A stretch of 64,000 nucleotides of DNA from an uncultured Prevotellaceae bacterium (GTDB lineage Bacteria > Bacteroidota > Bacteroidia > Bacteroidales > Bacteroidaceae). The position numbers were made by a program, and so were the translations under genes. The notes beneath the pieces were generated by a model. It saw only the letters and a program-made list of their open reading frames with translations, had not been told where the DNA came from and did no database searches. This document shows, in pieces, positions 6,824 to 14,328 of this stretch. The number at the start of each line of letters is the position of its first letter. Within the stretch, counting starts at the first letter, position 1. The DNA lies in NCBI GenBank assembly GCA_937898415.1, contig CALDLA010000068.1, forward strand, positions 12,510-76,509, read 5' to 3'.

Positions 6824-7491
6824 GTATGGAGCAATCAAAGTCCCTGGCACCACATACAGGACAGGTGTTCGAGGCAATTTCCAAATTGGAATGTATCAAG
6901 CCTTTCACACTTGTTGGCGGAACGGCGTTATCCCTGCAAATTGAGAAACGTCAAAGCGAAGACCTTGACTTTATGAAGTGGCTGACCAAACGGAATGAGA
7001 AGCCCGAAGTTGATTGGCCGTCTATCTTAAAAGAACTGGAATGCATAGGTACTGTCAGTGGTTATGACGTGGCGGGTTTCGACCAAGTGGTTTTCAATTT
7101 CGAAGGTGTTAAGTTGTCATTTTATGCTGCTCCCCGCAAAGCTATTCCATCAATGAAGCGCATTCCTTACCTTAATAACCTATACATCGCAGATATGGAA
7201 TCCATAGGAGCGATGAAAATGGAAACGATGCTTCGGCGTGCAAAGTTCAGGGATTACTATGATATTTATTCGATAATAAAAGAAGGCGGCGACCTTAACA
7301 AGATGATTTCGGCAGCATTGGAACATTCTGACCATAAATTGCGCACCCGTGGTTTGCTCAATATGCTAACGACAGGCAAGAATTTTATCAGAGAGAAAGG
7401 GTTTGAGGAGTTGCAGCCTGTTTATGATGTCACAGCATACGACATTCAGGAATTCGTCAAGTACAAGTTACTTGAATGCAAAGAAGAATAA
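6820..7491 (+). CDS. AbiEii/AbiGii-type nucleotidyltransferase toxin, intact
   Basis: 223 residues. The nucleotidyltransferase core is LVGGTALSLQI followed by QSEDLDFM, giving the GG and paired Asp metal ligands. IADMESIGAMKMETMLRRAKFRDYYDIYSI matches the conserved Lys and (R)D-DIY region of this superfamily. Known relatives inactivate growth by adding nucleotides to tRNA or other targets until countered by an antitoxin. ATG at 6826 is an alternative start. Unlike the abiE pair at 2006, motifs and length suggest an active toxin. A strong terminator follows at 7505. Confidence 0.85.
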   Translation: MSMEQSKSLAPHTGQVFEAISKLECIKPFTLVGGTALSLQIEKRQSEDLDFMKWLTKRNEKPEVDWPSILKELECIGTVSGYDVAGFDQVVFNFEGVKLSFYAAPRKAIPSMKRIPYLNNLYIADMESIGAMKMETMLRRAKFRDYYDIYSIIKEGGDLNKMISAALEHSDHKLRTRGLLNMLTTGKNFIREKGFEELQPVYDVTAYDIQEFVKYKLLECKEE

Positions 7492-7504
7492 ACAATTTGT
7501 GAAA

Positions 7505-7538
7505 TGGAAGAAATGGATGCACCGTTTCTTCCATTTTT
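7505..7538 (+). terminator. Intrinsic terminator after the toxin gene
   Basis: GGAAGAAA (7506-7513) pairs perfectly with TTTCTTCC (7525-7532), extended by T7505-A7533, and is followed by five T (7534-7538). Confidence 0.75.
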
Positions 7539-7645
7539 CGTCTTTGTTTCGTACCTTTGTAAGCAGGAACTATAAAATGAAGCATAATGAAAGAAAACAG
7601 GTGCCGGAATGGCTGATTTTGAAGAAAATGGGCCGAATTTACAAA

Positions 7646-7693
7646 AAAAACAGCCCACAATGAATGTTGTTTGCAAATTTTTCCTTATATTTG
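7646..7693 (+). promoter_or_regulatory. Promoter of the RiPP leader and radical SAM gene
   Basis: The shared block CACAATGAATGTTGTTTGC is followed by TATATTTG (7686-7693) with the same 31-bp internal spacing as at 3831 and 6480. Transcription is expected to start near 7700, giving a leader of about 270 nt. Confidence 0.65.
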
Positions 7694-7969
7694 CAACGTC
7701 GCAGATAATCTGCGGCAAACATTAGTAGGAAGCGTTAAGCTTTCATCTGTACCGAAAAGTCTGGTAAACTTTAACGACAAGCAGATGTAGAGTAACACGT
7801 TCCCTCCTTGGTAGGAATATATATTGCAGCCACTACTGGCTCGCATCCTGTATATCCTCCAAGGGTGTGGGCTGTTTCTTTTTATCTCTTGTACGGGTTT
7901 TACCAGAGCCTTCGGTAGGATAAACTGAGAGGCTCGCACCTTCCTTGTGGTAATTAAGAAGTAAAACCA
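7694..7969 (+). ncRNA. Candidate structured RNA leader with pseudoknot and U-tract
   Basis: This 276-nt stretch has no credible coding frame but ordered pairing. H1 is CGCAGAT-A-ATCTGCG (7700-7714). H2 is CATCTG (7744-7749) with CAGATG (7782-7787), enclosing AAAGT/ACTTT (7756-7760, 7768-7772). H3 is a stem of about 14 bp, CCTTGG plus AGGA and TATA (7806-7821) with TATATCCT plus CCAAGG (7851-7864). CAGCCAC in the H3 loop (7827-7833) can pair with GTGGGCTG (7867-7874) just outside, forming an H-type pseudoknot followed by TTTCTTTTT. H4 is GAGCCT (7906-7911) with AGGCTC (7930-7935). GGAAGCGTTAAGCTT here also occurs before the pseudogene at 3883. A riboswitch, attenuator or separate small RNA would all fit; ligand and function are unknown. 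Confidence 0.6.
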
Positions 7970-9538
7970 ATGATTCAAACAATAATATACTACCGCCCAG
8001 TTTGGACTTGTGGCAGATATAATGAAAACGCACAAGTGGCAATCTACTATAACCTGATTGCAGGTATGAGTTACTTTTTTGAAAGTTATTCAGCAATGGT
8101 GATTGGCGAGATTCTTGTCGTTCCGCGTAATGGCAAGTTAGACCTTGATGCCATTTCAGTGAAGCTGAATATTGCGATGGAAAGCCTTGTGCCATTTTTT
8201 GAACAGTTGGAACAAATGGGCATTGTCTCATCTGTATTGCCAACAAAAGAAATGATAGCTGATTATCGCAAACGTATGAGTGAATATAACCGTCAGCAAC
8301 AGCAAATAGTTGAGCGTACCACTCAAGAGAAACTGCCATACGCCATATCCAATGCTGAACGGTTATATACAGAGAAGGTGGGTGGCATAACAAGCGTGAT
8401 GTTTGAATTGACTTATCGCTGTAGTGAGAAGTGCATCCATTGTTACAACGAGGGAGCAACTCGCAATGACAATGAAATCAGTACGCGTGGAAACAGAGAG
8501 GAACTCACGCTTGAAGATTATAAACATATCATAGACGAACTATATGATTTAGGCTTGGTTAAAGTCTGTTTGACTGGAGGAGATCCATTCTCAAAGTCTT
8601 TTGCATGGGAACTTATAGACTATTTATATAATAAAGGTATAGCATTTGACGTGTTCACCAATGGACAAGCAATAGTCAATAAGGTGGAGCGTTTGGCAAA
8701 CTACTATCCACGTTTGGTTGGCGTTTCAATTTATAGCGGCATACCAGAAGTGCATGATTACATCACTCGCATCAAAGGTTCGTGGGACAAGTCGATGACT
8801 GTCATCCGTCATCTTTCTGCTTTAGCCGTTCCGATGAATTTGAAATGTTGTGTGATGCGGCCTAATGTAAAGTCTTATTATATGGTGGCTGATATTGCCA
8901 AAGAATATGGTGCAGTACCTCAGTTTGAGATTAACCTGACGGACTCTATTGAAGGTGACAAGTGTGTCAGTAAGTATCTGCGTATGACGCCAGAACAACT
9001 TGAAATCGTTCTGCGTGATGATAACATCACATTGTATGTTGGCAAAGAAGCGCCAAACTATGGTGGGCAGCCAAAACCGATGGACGAGAATCCTTGTGGT
9101 GCAGGTGATAATTCTTTCTGCATAACTCCAGAAGGGAATCTCATTCCTTGTTGTGCTTTCCATACGTTATTTGGCAATTTAAAAACGCAGAGTGTTTCGA
9201 ATATTATTGAGACAAGCAAAGAATTGGCATACTGGCGAAGTTTGACACTCAATGACTATGAGGAATGTGGGCACTATGAATACTGTGCTTATTGTAACCT
9301 TTGTCCTGGTAATAATTTCATTGAGCACGGTACACCATTGAAGGCAGCAGAAGTGAATTGCTATGTTGCAAAGATTCGATATGAGTTGGCTCAAAAGCTA
9401 ATGAAAGGCTACGATCCCCTGAATGGAAAATCATTTCGTGAGCGATTGGCCGAATTACCAGATTTTGCTCCGATTGAGATAAAACGAGAAATGTCGCTGA
9501 ATGATTACAGCGATACGAGATTAAAGGTAGGTGGGTAA
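7970..9538 (+). CDS. Radical SAM/SPASM peptide-modifying enzyme of a RiPP cluster
   Basis: 522 residues. Residues 1-125 form a possible winged-helix, peptide-recognition-like region. The radical SAM domain follows with CSEKCIHC (CxxxCxxC, near 155) and the SAM-binding TGGDP. From about 370 a twitch/SPASM region contains CGAGDNSFCITPEGNLIPCC and later CGHYEYCAYCNLCPG with a final Cys, enough for auxiliary 4Fe-4S clusters. SPASM enzymes of this type install thioether or C-C/C-N links in ribosomal peptides. A 34-residue Cys-containing peptide is encoded 48 bp downstream, which fits a maturase. The start ATG 7970 follows the structured leader. The class of crosslink cannot be read from sequence. 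Confidence 0.88.
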   Translation: MIQTIIYYRPVWTCGRYNENAQVAIYYNLIAGMSYFFESYSAMVIGEILVVPRNGKLDLDAISVKLNIAMESLVPFFEQLEQMGIVSSVLPTKEMIADYRKRMSEYNRQQQQIVERTTQEKLPYAISNAERLYTEKVGGITSVMFELTYRCSEKCIHCYNEGATRNDNEISTRGNREELTLEDYKHIIDELYDLGLVKVCLTGGDPFSKSFAWELIDYLYNKGIAFDVFTNGQAIVNKVERLANYYPRLVGVSIYSGIPEVHDYITRIKGSWDKSMTVIRHLSALAVPMNLKCCVMRPNVKSYYMVADIAKEYGAVPQFEINLTDSIEGDKCVSKYLRMTPEQLEIVLRDDNITLYVGKEAPNYGGQPKPMDENPCGAGDNSFCITPEGNLIPCCAFHTLFGNLKTQSVSNIIETSKELAYWRSLTLNDYEECGHYEYCAYCNLCPGNNFIEHGTPLKAAEVNCYVAKIRYELAQKLMKGYDPLNGKSFRERLAELPDFAPIEIKREMSLNDYSDTRLKVGG

Positions 9539-9586
9539 ATGTGGTTCCCCAAGAAATATCACTATAATCTCTAAACATTTATAGCT

Positions 9587-9691
9587 ATGAAAGTAGATTT
9601 GAATGTTAGCGCAGCTTCAAAGGTAATGACTGCCAACGGATGCCCCAAACTTTATGAGTCTTCTTGTGGCATTGCTTATCGTGCTGCCTAA
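9587..9691 (+). CDS. RiPP precursor peptide, 34 residues
   Basis: This short frame lies between the radical SAM gene and a strong terminator. Residues 1-17 form a leader-like part (MKVDLNVSAASKVMTAN). Residues 18-34 are GCPKLYESSCGIAYRAA, with Cys19 and Cys27, two Tyr and two Gly. The position directly after a SPASM maturase, the small size and the Cys-rich tail are what precursor peptides of sactipeptide, ranthipeptide or cyclophane systems look like. It lacks the GG motif of the GG-Bacteroidales precursors I know. Cleavage might occur near Asn17-Gly18, and the neighbouring M42 peptidase could take part; both are inference. Confidence 0.75.
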   Translation: MKVDLNVSAASKVMTANGCPKLYESSCGIAYRAA

Positions 9692-9706
9692 GGACAGAAG
9701 TTGATG

Positions 9707-9742
9707 GCATGGGGAATGGTCTTGCCTTCCCCATGCATTTTT
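9707..9742 (+). terminator. Intrinsic terminator after the precursor peptide
   Basis: GCATGGGGAA (9707-9716) pairs perfectly with TTCCCCATGC (9727-9736) over a 10-nt loop, followed by A and five T. It separates the enzyme-precursor unit from the peptidase gene and may favour abundant short transcripts. Confidence 0.85.
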
Positions 9743-9772
9743 GAAATAAAGAACTACTACAGATTATATAGA

Positions 9773-10753
9773 ATGAGTTTTATTTACAAGACCTCCATTG
9801 ATTTCATTAATACAATAAAGCCTTACGTGAGTGAAGCTTGTATAGATGTACTTGGTAATATTATAGCACACAAATCAGCTGTGGGTAAGCGCATTATGCT
9901 GGTTGCTCATCATGACGTCGTGTGTCTTATGGTATCAAATATTGACGAGAACGGCTTTCTTTATGTAAAGCCGGCAGGCTATATTGATGTTTCAATACTC
10001 CAAGCTAGAAAAGTCATAATTAGACATGGTGAAAAGTCAATTATAGGTATTATAGGCAAAAGACCAATTCATCTAATACGCGACAATAACTCTAGTAAAG
10101 TTGCTTTTGAGAATCTTTGGGTAGATATAGGAGCTAAGAGCCGGTCAGAAGCTTTGCAGATGATCAGCAAAGGAGACTATGCCTACTTTTGTTCTGACTA
10201 CGAAACTATGCCTAATAATAATATTACAGGCTCTTATTTAGACAATCAAGTAGGACTGAATGTCCTGTTAAAGTTGGCAGAACAACTATCCATTAAAGAA
10301 ATGAATTGGGATGCTTATTTCGTTGCTTCAAATCATGAAGAGATTGGTATGAGAGGCGCTCCTGTTGTTGCTCATTCAATAAGACCAGATATTTGTATCT
10401 GTATAGATGTTACTCATGCAACTGACTATCCTTCTATGAATATTATTAGTGATGGTGACATCAAGTTAGGACAAGGGTGTGTCTTGGCAAAAGGCCCAGA
10501 TATTTTCCCAGCTCTATTCAAAGAGTTGGAAAAGGTTGCAATCAAGCAAAATATCATGTATCAAATAGAAGTGAGTCCATATCCAACAGGTACGGATGCT
10601 AATGTGATACAACAATCTGGAAATGGCGTTAAAACAGCTGTTGTATCAATACCATGCAGATACATGCATACCCCCAATGAGGTATGTTCAGTAAATGATA
10701 TTGAAGCTGCGATAAACCTTATTGCTAGTTTTATGCGTGAAGAAGGCTTGTAA
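9773..10753 (+). CDS. M42-family dinuclear metalloaminopeptidase
   Basis: 326 residues from ATG 9773; a longer frame from TTG 9701 would begin in the terminator hairpin. The expected metal and catalytic residues are visible in order: HHDVV (His-x-Asp), GSYLDNQVG (bridging Asp), SNHEEIGMRGAP (Glu-Glu), DICICIDVTHATD (Asp) and MHTPNEV (His). M42 enzymes are cytoplasmic, self-compartmentalising aminopeptidases acting on short peptides. In this cluster it may trim the leader of the modified peptide or recycle fragments, which is inference from context. It is 81 bp after the precursor and separated by a terminator, so readthrough or its own promoter is needed. Confidence 0.85.
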   Translation: MSFIYKTSIDFINTIKPYVSEACIDVLGNIIAHKSAVGKRIMLVAHHDVVCLMVSNIDENGFLYVKPAGYIDVSILQARKVIIRHGEKSIIGIIGKRPIHLIRDNNSSKVAFENLWVDIGAKSRSEALQMISKGDYAYFCSDYETMPNNNITGSYLDNQVGLNVLLKLAEQLSIKEMNWDAYFVASNHEEIGMRGAPVVAHSIRPDICICIDVTHATDYPSMNIISDGDIKLGQGCVLAKGPDIFPALFKELEKVAIKQNIMYQIEVSPYPTGTDANVIQQSGNGVKTAVVSIPCRYMHTPNEVCSVNDIEAAINLIASFMREEGL

Positions 10754-10799
10754 AGGTGACGTATGACTTTCATAAACTATAAATTATAGGTAAGAACAT

Positions 10800-11747
10800 A
10801 TGGCAAAAAGGCAGATAGATTGGAATTATAGCGGTTATAAGAAAGAGGCGCACTTCTTTCTTTGTGGAGCATTTGAATCATTTAAAGGTATACAAGAGTT
10901 TTTGAAAAGTGTAAAAGAGTGTCCTATGATGCTGAAAGACAATGTTGTTATAGATAGTGTTTTCGGTTCTCCTACATGTGTGTGGAACGGAGGACGTGCG
11001 TTAGCTGATGTCTATTACGATAAGAAACAATTGCAACACATTCACGATACTTATGCGAACTTAGACGTTAAAGTGAGGTTCATCTTTACAAACCCCTTTT
11101 TGAATGAGCATGATTTACATGATAGGTATTGTAATTTGATCATGAATATTTTTCAGGACTTATCACCGGAAGTTGTAGTCAACTCACAATTACTGGAGGA
11201 TTATTTGAGGAGCAATTATCCAACAGCATCTTTTATTAGTTCAACAACAAAAAGATTAAGGTCTGGTGAGGATCAGCTAAAAGAATTTTCCCATGACTAC
11301 AAATATGTATGTCTTGATTACGATTACAACAATAATTATGAATTCCTTGAGAGTATTCCTTTTAAAGAGAGGGATAGAGTTGAGATTCTCATTAATTCCA
11401 CTTGTCCCAAAGGTTGTAATGCAAGAATTCTTCATCAAGCATTTTCTGCAAAAAGACAATTGGAGTACAACAGTGATGATGATTGTGAATCAGAACAATT
11501 TTATAAGGAATGCCCCAAAATAAAAAGGATTATGCATGACTCTTCCTCACAAGATGATACAGCAAGAAATATCTATGCTGGGACAAATTATATTTTCCCA
11601 CAAGATTTGGATGAGTATATTGATAAAGGTTATTGCCATTTTAAAATTCAAGGCCGTGAACTCAAAACAAGCCAGTTGTTTGCAGAATTTATTCCATATC
11701 TTATAAGGCCGAATTTTTATCCAGTGGCGATTTCAATTATTAGATAA
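10800..11747 (+). CDS. U32-like protein with possible Fe-S cysteines, RiPP neighbourhood
   Basis: 315 residues. The segment VEILINSTCPKGCNARILHQ followed by FYKECPKIKR (about 200-245) resembles the Cys region of peptidase-U32-like TIM-barrel proteins, which bind a 4Fe-4S cluster and include RNA and ubiquinone hydroxylases. The N-terminal half (KEAHFFLCGAFESFKGIQEF, FGSPTCVWNGGRA, FIFTNPFL) fits an alpha/beta barrel. It follows the M42 gene by 46 bp. It could be a second tailoring enzyme or a peptide-handling protein. The fold assignment is a motif-level inference and the activity is unknown. Confidence 0.5.
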   Translation: MAKRQIDWNYSGYKKEAHFFLCGAFESFKGIQEFLKSVKECPMMLKDNVVIDSVFGSPTCVWNGGRALADVYYDKKQLQHIHDTYANLDVKVRFIFTNPFLNEHDLHDRYCNLIMNIFQDLSPEVVVNSQLLEDYLRSNYPTASFISSTTKRLRSGEDQLKEFSHDYKYVCLDYDYNNNYEFLESIPFKERDRVEILINSTCPKGCNARILHQAFSAKRQLEYNSDDDCESEQFYKECPKIKRIMHDSSSQDDTARNIYAGTNYIFPQDLDEYIDKGYCHFKIQGRELKTSQLFAEFIPYLIRPNFYPVAISIIR

Positions 11748-11783
11748 CGAAAATGATAAATAGTAGTAAAAACATGTTGGCAA

Positions 11784-12371
11784 ATGGAGCAGAAAACAAA
11801 CAGAGAAATAATTATTAATGAAGAGAACCCTAAAATTTTGAATAATTATCTTGAAGCAGTTCGTGATGACGATAAGGAAAGAATAAACAACGCTTCAAAA
11901 GCTTTATCAGACTATATCATCCGTAAAGTTAATAAGACAATAAAGGTTCTCTACAAAAATGACATCTTTTTGTTGGAAAGCAAAATGAACGAGATGACTG
12001 TTTGTGGTAGATTAGCAATGTACCTTCAAGAGGAATTCAAAGATTTTAAGGGATATTATGTTGACACAGAATACTATCGACTTAAGGTTCCAAGAAAAAA
12101 AGCGAATCTTAGGAATGACAGAATTCGTTGCGACATACTTTTTCATTCAAGAGGGGCATACAAAAGTAGGGTTGACAATTTGTTAGCAATTGAAGCAAAA
12201 CTTGAGGGCAACACTGATGATGGCGGCAAAGACAGAAGTAGATTGGAAGAGTTTGTTATGCCAGAGACAAATGATACTCCAGAAGGAGCGGTCCATAGTA
12301 CTTTAGTTGGATTGTTCTTGCGCTTTGGTAAAAAATGTTCTGTAATGCGTATCATCCCAGTAGATATTTAA
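11784..12371 (+). CDS. Putative PD-(D/E)xK nuclease-like protein
   Basis: 195 residues. The helical N-terminus (ISALD-like region about 20-60, NNYLEAVRDDDKERINNASK) is followed by MNEMTVCGRLAMYLQEEF with a Glu. Then RCDILFHS and, 18 residues on, NLLAIEAKLEGN form the D-x(n)-ExK pattern of the PD-(D/E)xK nuclease fold. Near the C-terminus, VGLFLRFGKKCSVMRI fits a final strand. It begins 36 bp after the U32-like gene. It may be a defence nuclease that happens to lie beside the RiPP genes. No partner methylase is present. Confidence 0.45.
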   Translation: MEQKTNREIIINEENPKILNNYLEAVRDDDKERINNASKALSDYIIRKVNKTIKVLYKNDIFLLESKMNEMTVCGRLAMYLQEEFKDFKGYYVDTEYYRLKVPRKKANLRNDRIRCDILFHSRGAYKSRVDNLLAIEAKLEGNTDDGGKDRSRLEEFVMPETNDTPEGAVHSTLVGLFLRFGKKCSVMRIIPVDI

Positions 12372-12399
12372 TGTTGGAAGATTAGAAGCTATATAGTAA

Positions 12400-12495
12400 G
12401 GTATACTTCGTGAGGATATAGACTTTGCCGAAATAGATGCATTGTTTGCCGAATATGGATTTGATTTGAAACAATTTGTAGTAAACTTGAAATAG
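12400..12495 (+). pseudogene. Orphan C-terminal coding fragment
   Basis: Between a TAA at 12397 and a TAG at 12493 the frame reads LREDIDFAEIDALFAEYGFD and ends LKQFVVNLK, protein-like and amphipathic. It has no start codon. It is probably the tail of a gene whose front was deleted. The parent family is not recognised. Confidence 0.3.
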
Positions 12496-12504
12496 CTTAG
12501 CAGT

Positions 12505-12696
12505 ATGACAGTATCAGTAACATGCCCTAATTGTGGCAATCCAGTCGTGTTTAGTTTGGAACCGCCTATTTGTGGCGGTTTTGTAGAGTGTTGTTATAAT
12601 TGTTCTGCTAGCGTGTCAGGTTCATATAGTTGGGGGAACAACAACACTCCCATCATTCGCTATGTGCGGTCAAGTGGCGGCTATAAGAAGCGGTGA
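12505..12696 (+). CDS. Small zinc-ribbon protein
   Basis: 63 residues. Two cysteine pairs, TCPNCGN near the N-terminus and ECCYNCSAS in the middle, form a treble-clef or zinc-ribbon pattern. The tail is basic (SSGGYKKR). It precedes the SprT-like gene in an apparent operon of small genes. DNA or RNA binding is plausible but not shown. Confidence 0.55.
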   Translation: MTVSVTCPNCGNPVVFSLEPPICGGFVECCYNCSASVSGSYSWGNNNTPIIRYVRSSGGYKKR

Positions 12697-12733
12697 CAAT
12701 TTAACTGGTCTGTCTTTATCGGTAAAAAATTAT

Positions 12734-13165
12734 ATGGTAGCCAATTTCGAGAACATGCTTGACGCTTTCTGTCTGTGTAATGAGAAGTATTTTGAGGGGA
12801 AGTTGCTTTTCCCTCAATTTGACTTGTTGCATTCTTATCGCACTTGTGGCTATTTCCAGTATACGATTGGCGGCTGGTTTGACAAGACGGTGTACGACCC
12901 AATTATCTTTATTACAGACTATTATGACTTTACGGAACGCCAGTTTACGGACATCATGGTACATGAAATGATTCACTACTATTTGGCATACACAGGTCTG
13001 GATAGTAGATGTCGGCATGGGAAGAAGTTCAAGGAGATAGCAGAGAGGCTGAATAGCCAGTATGGGCTACACATCGTCACAGAAGTGGACCTTTCACAAT
13101 ATAAACGTCGTGAGGGGACACCCTCGCTATCCTATTGGTTTGTTAAGAAAATATATATGACATGA
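12734..13165 (+). CDS. SprT-like zinc metalloprotease domain protein
   Basis: 143 residues from ATG 12734 (MVANFENMLDAFCLCNEKYF); a longer frame from 12662 would overlap the zinc-ribbon gene and is less likely. VHEMIHYYLAYTG gives HExxH, and RHGKKFKEIAERLN supplies the third His downstream, the SprT/Spartan-like pattern. Such proteins cleave DNA-crosslinked proteins or have roles in mobile elements. The C-terminal zinc ribbon of SprT is absent here; the separate zinc-ribbon gene just upstream could supply it, which is speculative. Confidence 0.7.
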   Translation: MVANFENMLDAFCLCNEKYFEGKLLFPQFDLLHSYRTCGYFQYTIGGWFDKTVYDPIIFITDYYDFTERQFTDIMVHEMIHYYLAYTGLDSRCRHGKKFKEIAERLNSQYGLHIVTEVDLSQYKRREGTPSLSYWFVKKIYMT

Positions 13166-13168
13166 GTT

Positions 13169-13684
13169 ATGCGACGATTGAAGATTATGTCGGATGATGT
13201 GCCAATGGCATGTGGCGACGTATTTGGGACAAATGACTTGCAGGACAGAGTAAAGGCGTTTTGCAGGGAGCAAGGATGGGAGATGCCGAGGTTTAGGATA
13301 TTTCCACTAGATGGGTATTATGTATGTCATTGCTTTTCCATGCATCTGAAAGGTAAAGACAATTGGAAGGATGTTGAGGCTTCTGTCGTATTCATGTTGA
13401 TGGACTTTTCTACGATGGACAATCGTGAGGTAGAAGCAAACCGTCTAAGTTGCATGCTTAAGGATTTGGGAGAACCTGTTGTCTTGACCTCAAAAGTGGC
13501 TGCAAGACCTGCACACCAACAGCGTTTCTATGAGAGCGTAGGACTGGTGAAGATGCCTGTACGTTGGGAAGATGATGCTCAGAACGATTATGAAGTATAT
13601 GTATATGGAAACATGTTGATGGATTCCTTCGCGTACGTGATGGAGCAGGTGGAATATATAGGAGAGGAGATAGTTTATAGGTAA
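13169..13684 (+). CDS. Unknown protein downstream of SprT-like gene
   Basis: 171 residues, soluble, no signal peptide. It contains AFCREQGWEMPRFRIFPLDGYYVCHCFSMHLK and MDFSTMDNREVEANRLSCML, with no motif I can assign. ATG 13187 (MSDDVPM) is an alternative start. It begins three bases after the SprT-like stop and shares TAATG with the next gene, so the three are probably cotranslated. Confidence 0.6.
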   Translation: MRRLKIMSDDVPMACGDVFGTNDLQDRVKAFCREQGWEMPRFRIFPLDGYYVCHCFSMHLKGKDNWKDVEASVVFMLMDFSTMDNREVEANRLSCMLKDLGEPVVLTSKVAARPAHQQRFYESVGLVKMPVRWEDDAQNDYEVYVYGNMLMDSFAYVMEQVEYIGEEIVYR

Positions 13685-14097
13685 TGCTGATGAATACATT
13701 TGAGGAACTGACACAGGCTATGGATGGGTGTGTGGAGCGAGTGAAAAGTGGCCGGATGCCCGACGTGGAAGAGGACTACGTGCAGTATGAGAACATCCTC
13801 GACGACACTTTTGAGTGGGTAAGGGTGATACGGCGGCAGATGAAGTGTTGGCGTGAACCTGACGGTGCATTGTATGCGAAGGATGACCTCGGTTCTCTAT
13901 GGTTGGTGCGTACTCCCGATGTGGAGAGCTATCGTGCCATGCAAGGTACTGAGTTCGTGGCTCACAGCGCATTGAATGACAGCCCTCGCCTGAAAGTGCT
14001 TGAGGTTCCCAGTTGCTATCATGAAGTAAAGTACCTGCGTAAGGACCTGAAAGGACGTGCCAAGGTCTCTGTCTATCCTAACGATGCCACTCAATAG
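13684..14097 (+). CDS. Unknown protein, last gene of the accessory run
   Basis: 137 residues with VEEDYVQYENILDDTFEWVRVIRRQMKCWREPDGALY and LRKDLKGRAKVSVYPNDAT. No family is recognised. GC content is higher than in the RiPP genes. It starts within the stop of the previous gene (TAATG), and alternative ATG 13690 is equally possible. It ends about 100 bp before the GAGTCGACTC array. Confidence 0.6.
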   Translation: MLMNTFEELTQAMDGCVERVKSGRMPDVEEDYVQYENILDDTFEWVRVIRRQMKCWREPDGALYAKDDLGSLWLVRTPDVESYRAMQGTEFVAHSALNDSPRLKVLEVPSCYHEVKYLRKDLKGRAKVSVYPNDATQ

Positions 14098-14195
14098 ATA
14101 AATTTGGTTCTTCTGCTATTCAGTTGAAATTCTGTCAGAAATCTTGACAATATTACACCAAGTATATTTCTATCAATTAACTCGTTCGAAGCGTT

Positions 14196-14250
14196 GAGTC
14201 GACTCATTCGATCAATCGAGTCGACTCACTTGATCGAATGAGTCGACTCA
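14196..14250. repeat. Array of three GAGTCGACTC palindromes, 22-bp period
   Basis: Perfect palindromes begin at 14196, 14218 and 14240, exactly 22 bp apart. A degenerate half-site may precede at 14174. Spacers differ. The 14098-14479 interval holds only this array, the 49-bp repeat, a second repeat pair and a promoter. Confidence 0.85.
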
Positions 14251-14261
14251 ATAATTTGAGG

Positions 14262-14310
14262 GTATCTTCAGATGAAAATAAGAACTTTATCCGAATTATT
14301 TACAAGTGTT
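14262..14310 (+). repeat. 49-bp direct repeat, copy 2
   Basis: 48 of 49 bases are identical to 3634-3682 in the same orientation (the single change is G to A). It lies 12 bp after the GAGTCGACTC array. Confidence 0.85.
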
Positions 14311-14328
14311 TTGCATTTGTTTTTTTTT

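Noticed and set aside
7577..7663. 28-codon basic peptide after a TACCTTTG box (7552-7559)
   Set aside because: A start and a -7 box are present, but there is no -33 element at the right distance, and its end runs into the conserved promoter block of the RiPP leader. Coding is not supported.
9701..9772. Longer N-terminus for the M42 peptidase
   Set aside because: This stretch is the terminator hairpin and its T-run; homology to M42 starts after ATG 9773.
14174..14250. Tyrosine-recombinase shufflon or inverting promoter sites
   Set aside because: The palindromes are close-set direct copies with fixed spacing, no recombinase gene is nearby, and no invertible gene segment lies between copies.
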